A model generated the notes under the pieces. The model searched no databases and had not been told where the DNA came from. It was given only the letters and a program-made list of their open reading frames with translations. A program made the translations under genes and the position numbers. Shown one piece after another: positions 57,866 to 64,000 of a DNA stretch of 64,000 nucleotides. Source of the DNA: Amanita rubescens (lineage: Eukaryota; Basidiomycota; Agaricomycetes; Agaricales; Amanitaceae); contig WION01000121.1 of NCBI GenBank assembly GCA_015039365.1, positions 79,020-143,019 on the forward strand, written 5' to 3'. Numbering within the stretch: position 1 is the stretch's first letter; every line of letters begins with the position of its first letter.

Positions 57866-58575
57866 CTATCCCCGGGCGGGCGAGACGGTGTCAAAACCTC
57901 TTAAGCAATTGTTGTTGCTGTCGGATTGAATGCCCTCCTCGTTGGTGGTGTAGTCGTCGATAGAGAGACGTATAGAGCGCTCGTCAATTGGTTCCAGCGA
58001 GGGCATGAGTACTTTCACTCTGTCCGCGTAAATTTGATAAAACTGAGAGGGATCAATGGTCATTAGGTGAACAGAAACGAAGTATGAACCTTTTTCTGCG
58101 AGTAATTTTGATATCCTCGTGAGAACGACTGTTCCGTTGCGCAGTTTATCGTACTCGAGCCAAGGAGGCGTCAGTATCCCATCTTCGTCGACAGTGTTTC
58201 TTTGGACTAGTTTGGCCAGGCTATGGTTGAACAAAGCGCCACCATAATCGGATAGAAGACGGGGATCGTAGTGAGCGCCAAGTTTAATTTCCGAGACTGG
58301 AAGTACACGTCAGCATTATGCAAGCGCTGCATGTCGGATCACGTACCCGAAGGAGTAACAACGGGCACAGGCTCCATGTGCGTTGAGTCGTCCACCGGAG
58401 TAGGTGCTGATACCATGATTCTCGGTTGTTTTCCGTTGCGCCCTCGTCTTTTGGTGCCAGACGATGTAGAGGTTGAAGAAGATGGTACGACGTATTTGGG
58501 GCCCATGTAGACACACATCAAGTCGGCAGCTCTATCCGGATTTGATGGACTTAACCATTCGACCGCTTCGACATT
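57866..58575 (-). CDS. Uncharacterised agaricomycete family, minus-strand copy
   Basis: Exon from an acceptor at 58575 (NVEAVEWLSPSNPDRAADLM, then a Ser-rich linker and KRRGRNGKQPRIMVS), a 46-nt intron near 58301-58346 (GTACGT...TTCCAG), then KLGAHYDPRLLSDYGGALFN, LAKLVQRNTVDEDG, PPWLEYDKLRNGTVVLTRIS, probably another short intron ending CTCTCAG, and YQIYADRVKVLMPSLEPIDE to the stop at 57866. The 5' end is unresolved. Homologous to 41920-42766. No known domain. Confidence 0.55.
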
Positions 58576-58853
58576 CTGCAGAGGATGGGTTAGCATCAGA
58601 TAAAATAGATTTGAATGCTCGAAGAACCTGATCATTTTCCTGTTCCAGTTGTTCGTCTTCGTGTAAGTGCTAGCGGAAAGTTACTCGGCGGCGGGGTATA
58701 GCGTGCTTGGCGAAGGCGCGGGAATGGCATCGAGTCGGTGATACCGTCGGCTTGTATTCCAACACATCGAGTTTAGGACAGTTAATTGGTAGTCAAATAG
58801 GTACATCAGTTCCCGCGGAGCGCTGGTGGGAACCTTTATCATAAAAGCATCCT

Positions 58854-59217
58854 TCACTCACGTGTCATCATTAATGAGATTATAGTTCTATAAGTACAAA
58901 CAAGCATGTTTAGTGAAACACCGCAGACAGAAAAGAAATAAAGACACACGGGAGGGCGTCCAATGTAGTGGTTCCCGGAAGCCTGGTGAGGTGTTCCGAC
59001 GGCACGTGGCGCGATTTTCTCCGAAGATCCAAGCGGTGAAAGGAACAATTTTTTCATCGTTTGACTTGAGTTTAAATCCATTCCGCGTGTCCCGTTCAAA
59101 ATCCCGCTTGTATTCGAGATTAATCAGGGCACGGCTCCCCATCTTTCGTACGTTATCGATGAGTCGGTTGTAGTCGCCAGAGGTGACACGATCTAAGTAG
59201 AAGGCAGAGTCGGACAT
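58854..59217 (-). CDS. Small hypothetical ORF
   Basis: MSDSAFYLDRVTSGDYNRL, then LINLEYKRDFERDTRNGFKL and IVPFTAWIFGENRATCRRN. The N-terminal ~80 residues look like real protein; the end is ambiguous. A TATATATA stretch lies upstream near 59257-59264. It could be the first exon of the neighbouring minus-strand gene at 57866-58575. Not recognised. Confidence 0.35.
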
Positions 59218-60480
59218 ATTCGAGAAAGCGGATGGAGTGAGAGGTGTCGCTAGCCTATATATACAGAAGGGCGACAGCAGGAGGACTTCAAAGGAGAATT
59301 AAGACAGACGGGAAGAGCGGCGGGAATACTGTAGAGAGACATGGTGAAGCGTTCGCCGAGAAACCCTATCTGTCGTCGTCGCTAAGATTCCCCTGCACAG
59401 GGGCATCGGCGAAGAAGAGATGAGTGAAAAGCGCAAGACTGTGTGTGCCGCAGCGGGCGGAGAGATTGTGTTTGCGGAATACTGGCTTGCGGTGGCTCCT
59501 GTCTTACACTTGGGCCAATGCAAAGGATCGAAGCGGTAGAGCATGAAAAAAAAGATGTGATCGGCCACGGAGGACCGGGAGTCGAAGCGCTAGGGAAAGA
59601 GCTTAGAGCTCAAACGTATGGGTAGTAGGTTACAGGTACGCAGGTCACATGACCGGCACGTGCTCCGTGCTCAAGCTTTGGCGGACAGGCTATCCTTAGT
59701 CCTAAAACCCTTCACCTTTCAGGTTGCGGGAATTCAAACGGTTCATGCCCATCTCCAGCGTCTCGCGATTCTTCGTCGTAATCCGGACCCGTCCTCAACT
59801 CGACCGCCCACAAGTTTTTCAAGTCGTGTGTCGCAACGAGCGCGAGTAGTTTATCATCGGAAGCCAGGACTCTGCTTCCACTAGTTTACCCAGTCCTTCG
59901 TCCGTACGAACGATCCGAGAATCGAGGCTATCTTGATCTCATCACGCGTGCGAGGGAATTTATAGTATGGACAACAGGCCGGAACAGCTCATTCTGATAT
60001 GCCTCAAGTTGGATGTAGAGCATCGTGAAACGTTTGTGTGGAATTTAAATGGTATGTTCCGTAATCGATCATCTCCCAAATGTTTAACATGTCTTTATAG
60101 ATCCCATCGCTACCCCTGAGCATTTCGCATAGATGCTTGTCGAAGATTACAACCTGTCTACTGGTTCAAATAATGTTCCGCACACCTCCCCATCGATGGT
60201 GTGATACAATGGACAAAAGAATCAGAGACGAAAACAAATGTATACTACGTGGAATTGCAATCACGGGGACATTGCATTTGAGTGCAGTCATAACAGAGTT
60301 TGTGATGTATGTGATATATCTTATGTAAAGAAAATAGTCGTCAAGCAATCTCCTTTTCCACATCGGAAACGACAGAAAAAAATGTCGTCCTTCTTCATCT
60401 TTGGTTTTTTCGCACTGGCAAACAGTGGTCATATGAAATCTTTTACTTTGAAATAGTATCACATCATAGTACGTGGTAAT
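59218..60480. other. Intergenic with minus-strand coding remnants (~59710-60130)
   Basis: Minus-strand pieces such as MLRGSDGIYKDMLNIWEMID (about 60050-60105) and SDDKLLALVATHDLKNLWAV (about 59800-59860) read like protein but lie in different frames with stops between. They may belong to one dead gene. No name. Confidence 0.3.
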
Positions 60481-60528
60481 TGATTACATTTTACCGTCGG
60501 AGCGCAGCGCAGGCGGGTCTTGTAGGAC

Positions 60529-61030
60529 TCAATAATTTGATGGTAGAGTCGGTTGAGTCAAGCGAATGTCTTGTGAATATTGCAGAATCTCCATCAGTTT
60601 CTTGTTCCACGCCGTTTCGTGTAAGTCCGAATACAAGGATTTCAAGTATGTGCAGTACAGTACTGCATGTTCCAGCTCGAGTAACTTATATTCTGAGACA
60701 GACACATCATGCTGTAAACATCCAACCAAGAACTTGTTTTCTTTAATTTATCTCATACACCCATGGTTACTAGAGTAGGGAATCACCTTTGGGGTTCATG
60801 GCGTACGGGTACTCGTAGTGTTCTGATTCATCAAATACAACAGGCCCAAAACCTAATCCTTCAGGAACATTAGCAAGCCTTATTTCTGGAGAGGAATTGT
60901 GAGTACTCCTCTAGTTCAGCATGTAAACGGTCAATATGTGCTTCCAAGCCTGCGATGTAGATATTGCGCCTGTGTGGCTCTCTCAAGGTTGATCCAACCA
61001 AGGCTTAGCGCTTAGGTACTCGACTCGAAC
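60529..61030 (-). pseudogene. Remnant of a coiled-coil hypothetical gene family
   Basis: Readable minus-strand pieces in order: NIYIAGLEAHIDRLHAELEE (about 60960-60900), VPEGLGFGPVVFDESEHYEY (about 60870-60810) and MVGCLQHDVSVSEYKLLELE (60729). These match the order and spirit of a common mushroom family (IAGLEAHIDRLH ... GLQHDA ... LLELE), but frames break between them. Confidence 0.45.
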
Positions 61031-61572
61031 GGAGACAACCTACAGTTCGTTGGAAGAGAAGAGTGCATATGAACCGAGTATAACGCGGCACGAGAAGAGC
61101 GGCGGTCATAAGACAGATCTGGGCTGCCCGAACACTCGTCCCTCGGCCGCCGCACGGCCCACCCCATTTTTCCTGATTTTGCCTTTTATAAGTCTGTTCT
61201 CACTCACAATCCTTCTCTGCGTGATTCTCAATTTGAATATTAGGAAGTGCCGTTATACTAAGCAGAATCGGGGCTCGCAGACCCACTGTTGTCCGTAACT
61301 GTAGTTTGTGGCAGTCAGTAAAAAAGAATAAAATGTAACAAACGTACTTCCCAATTTGTTTATTTTCTACATCAACTGACTTCTGTTTGATGATAAGTTC
61401 CCGAGGCAGCCTAGATGTACTGATCCTTGAAAATCGCAGTTCTACAGACCATTGCTTGAATGAATTTGCAGACCTGAAGTCGTGTAGAGCTGACCCTGGC
61501 GCTTCCTTTTCACGACTGTCACGGTCACCTGCTACTAGCTAGTGTTACCACGCGTTCAAAACCCTCCGCATT
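61031..61572. other. Upstream region of the resolvase gene
   Basis: No gene seen; the short frame at 61050-61298 has no motifs. Confidence 0.35.
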
Positions 61573-64000
61573 ATGGGTGTAGCAGGGCTTTGGGAGGTAC
61601 GTAGGAAGCACAGTCCAGGACGCTCTGTTGAAAACATCCAGGTACTTAAACCGGCCGTAGAAGTACGCTCCATGACAGAGCTGGCGATCACGGAGGGTTT
61701 TATCGCCAATCCACAGGGACTTCGCGGGTTTCGGATTGGAATAGACGCGAGTATATGGTTCTTTCATGCCGAATACGGGAAGAAGGGCGAAAATCCGGTG
61801 CTCCGCACGCTTTTTTTTCGTTGCGCTACTCTGATGCGGACGACATTCTTGCCATTGTTCGTTTTCGATGGTCCGAAAAGGCCCAACTTCAAACGCGGCA
61901 AAAAGATTAACAAGACCCGTCACCAACTTATTCCCGGTATGAAGGCTATCATTGAGGCTTTTGGATTCGAATGGAGAATGGTGGGTTTCCGTTTCTTTCG
62001 ATTTTCCCCCTTTTTGAGTAGCTTGTAGGCTCCAGCTGAGGCTGAGGCCGAGCTAGCGTATCTCAATAGAGCTGGCATCATTGATGCTGTACTCTCAGAT
62101 GACGTTGATAACTTCCTCTTCGGCGCCACTACCGTAATCCGCAAGTGCGCCTTCCAGCCGCGACGTGATAGTCTGACTCATACCCCTTTCCAGTTTAAGC
62201 AACAATCTTTCTGGTAACAGAGCAAACCCCATCTTGAATAGCGAAGGCAGGGACGACAAGAACCATACAGGGTTGTATCGAGCGTTGACAATTCGCAGCC
62301 ATTCGTCCATTTCACTTACCAGGGGTGGCTTTGTACTTATAGGCCTCTTGTCGGGTGGTGATTACGCTCAAGCCGGTTTACCTGGGTGCGGTATTACCAC
62401 TGCCCACGCGCTCGCACGCTGCGGCTTCGGTGACTCTTTATACGAAGCAGCTACTACCCTACCTGCTGATGCTCTCCCCAATTTTCTGGCCCATTGGCGC
62501 CAAGACTTGCAAGAAGAACTTCGAACGAATTCTCGAGGAATCATAGGTCGTAAGCTGAAGAAACTAGCCAAAGAAGTCCCCAACTCTTTTCCCAACATCG
62601 ACATCCTCCTATCCTACACAAACCCCATAACTTCCGAGAGCCTCGGATGCGCGGCCGAGAAAAATATGAAGCTGACTTGGGGGAAGGAGCCAGATGTTGG
62701 TAAACTGGCAGCTACATGTGAATTCTACTTTGAGTGGGGATACAAAGAAGCGATTATCAAGCGATCTAGGACGCTGCTGTGGCACTCGATCGTACTACGA
62801 ATATTGAGGCGGGCCGTGATCAACGCGGAAACATCTGACTATAGCTCGTCCTCAACTACCATGCCCTCTACACCGCGTAAAGGCAAGGACCGGGCACATC
62901 CTCGCATTATTAATACGCCATCTAAAATGGTTGCGAGGCATTTTGCTTCGATGGGTCTCAACTCGCCAGAGTCTGGTGATGAAGGGCCTCTTATTGTGAA
63001 GATCCACTCTTCGCGAAATCATGCGAGCACGGATGGGCTTTTAGAATATCGTCTCGAAGTGGCACCCGCTCAGCTGGTGCGATTGGCAGAATCAGGCATC
63101 AAGAGAATGAGGGAGCCTTCGCACACGGACGAGTGGACATCCGAGGAGGATGTTGGAGGGGACAATGCCGATTCCGACGCTGGGAAAAAGACCAAGGGAC
63201 TGAAGCCACCTCCGGATCCGACAAGTCATCTGCGGCTGTGGATGCCAGCATGTATGGTGGAAATGGCAGAACCAGAGATCGTCGAAGAGTATAATGAGCG
63301 AAGGTCTAAGAAGGCTTCGAAGGAGAACGGGAAAGCTAGAGAAGAATCAGGCGCTACAAAGCAGTCAAAGAATAAGGTATCAAAGTCCCAGAAACCGTTA
63401 TACGACTCGGACACAGATCAGCAGCTACCCCTTGAAGACATGCTTGCGAAGAGAAAGGCGACGATACAGTCGACTCCTAGCCGTAGAGCCGATGGACGGA
63501 TGGTGCTACCAGCTTTGTTTGAAGAAAGCCAGGAAAGCGGATCCAACGCGTTATTTTCAATGCCCATTTTTATGACACAGTCACGCGCCGAATTCTCCAA
63601 GACAGCCGCCAAATGTGAGAAACGGAGAAAGCCCGGGTTCGGCTATCTATCGTCATCAGATGAAGATGAGCAACCACCATTTCCGATTTCGTTCAACAAG
63701 GAGGACGTGCTCTCGTCGAGCGATACTCATGGCCGGCTAAACACGATGAGACCCACGAAGACGAGTCTGGAGGGTAGTTCATCGCAGACGTCGGATTCCC
63801 AACGACACCAGTCGCCACGGAAATCTCTGAAACGCACTTTGGTAGAAAGCCAAGCACGGTCAACCTCTCCGCGTAAACGAGCTGCTAACGCGAAGGCGGT
63901 CAATACGTCCGTCATCGAGATATCTTCGGACGACTCGGATGATTCCGGCGCTCGTCCGGCTTCTGTCTCTGTGCAACGATCCAGTGTTCCGCCATTGATG
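61573..64000 (+). CDS. GEN1/Yen1-like Holliday-junction resolvase (XPG/Rad2 family), partial
   Basis: Exons 61573-61596, 61642-61980, 62029-62144 and 62194 to the window end; introns are 45, 48 and 49 nt, all GT-AG. The N domain starts MGVAGLWE, as XPG nucleases must, with GFRIGIDASIWFFHAEYG and LFVFDGPKRP. The I domain has PAEAEAELAYL and SDDVDNFLFGA, providing the catalytic acids. LLSGGDYAQAGLPGCG is the helix-hairpin-helix start and HALARCGFG is family-specific. The basic, Ser-rich C-terminal tail (KRTLVES, SPRKRAANAK, VIEISSDDSD) is still open at the window end. It should cut branched recombination intermediates in the nucleus. Confidence 0.9.

Noticed and set aside
61525..61926. 133-codon minus-strand frame
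   Set aside because: Antisense shadow of the resolvase exon.

Overview
The window looks like nuclear DNA of a mushroom-forming basidiomycete (Agaricomycetes). Multi-exon genes have many ~45-60 nt GT-AG introns, and several gene families are typical of that class: F-box/LRR-like proteins, DUF6589-like sequence, I66-type protease inhibitors, CENP-B/pogo and hAT transposases, and single-copy CFT1, RecQ and GEN1/Yen1-like genes. I see no rRNA, tRNA or CRISPR. All family names come from recognising motifs by eye; no search was run.

1-9.3 kb: a partial F-box gene (minus); a 1.7-kb transposon with 100-bp perfect terminal inverted repeats carrying broken DUF6589 and RecQ pieces; a Ser-rich conserved hypothetical gene; a lineage-specific hypothetical gene; and a gene fusing a type-2 asparaginase/isoaspartyl peptidase to two HIT-like domains. 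9.9-20.2 kb: a fast-evolving cluster with a P-loop NTPase and five or more copies of a nucleotidyltransferase-fold (GG...DxD...D) gene. The first and last copies are intact, while the middle ones are broken and lie in a tandem segmental duplication. Two decayed I66 inhibitor genes lie between. 20.9-33.7 kb: ordinary housekeeping DNA, with a RecQ helicase (containing a 6-nt microexon), a Pro/Ser-rich protein whose frame changes several times, and a complete 23-exon CFT1 (CPSF-A) gene.

33.7-61.5 kb is almost gene-free and repeat-built: a ~5-kb degenerate ~75-bp satellite with ~1.7-1.9-kb higher-order copies; a CAC/CCA-rich block folded as an inverted duplication; a solo LTR (379 bp, 5-bp target duplication); a hAT-type MITE (1,147 bp, 8-bp target duplication); a decayed hAT element (875 bp, 8-bp target duplication) inserted in an array of small palindromes; a 250-bp near-perfect palindrome; pogo transposase fragments; and a ~62-bp minisatellite. 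Three copies of one uncharacterised hypothetical family are scattered through it. At 61.6 kb a GEN1/Yen1-like Holliday-junction resolvase gene begins and runs off the window end.

The strongest unusual signals are the gene-carrying TIR element, the decaying nucleotidyltransferase cluster with two separate +1 frameshifts at nearly the same point, the palindrome array, and the datable nesting of insertions inside the inverted duplication.
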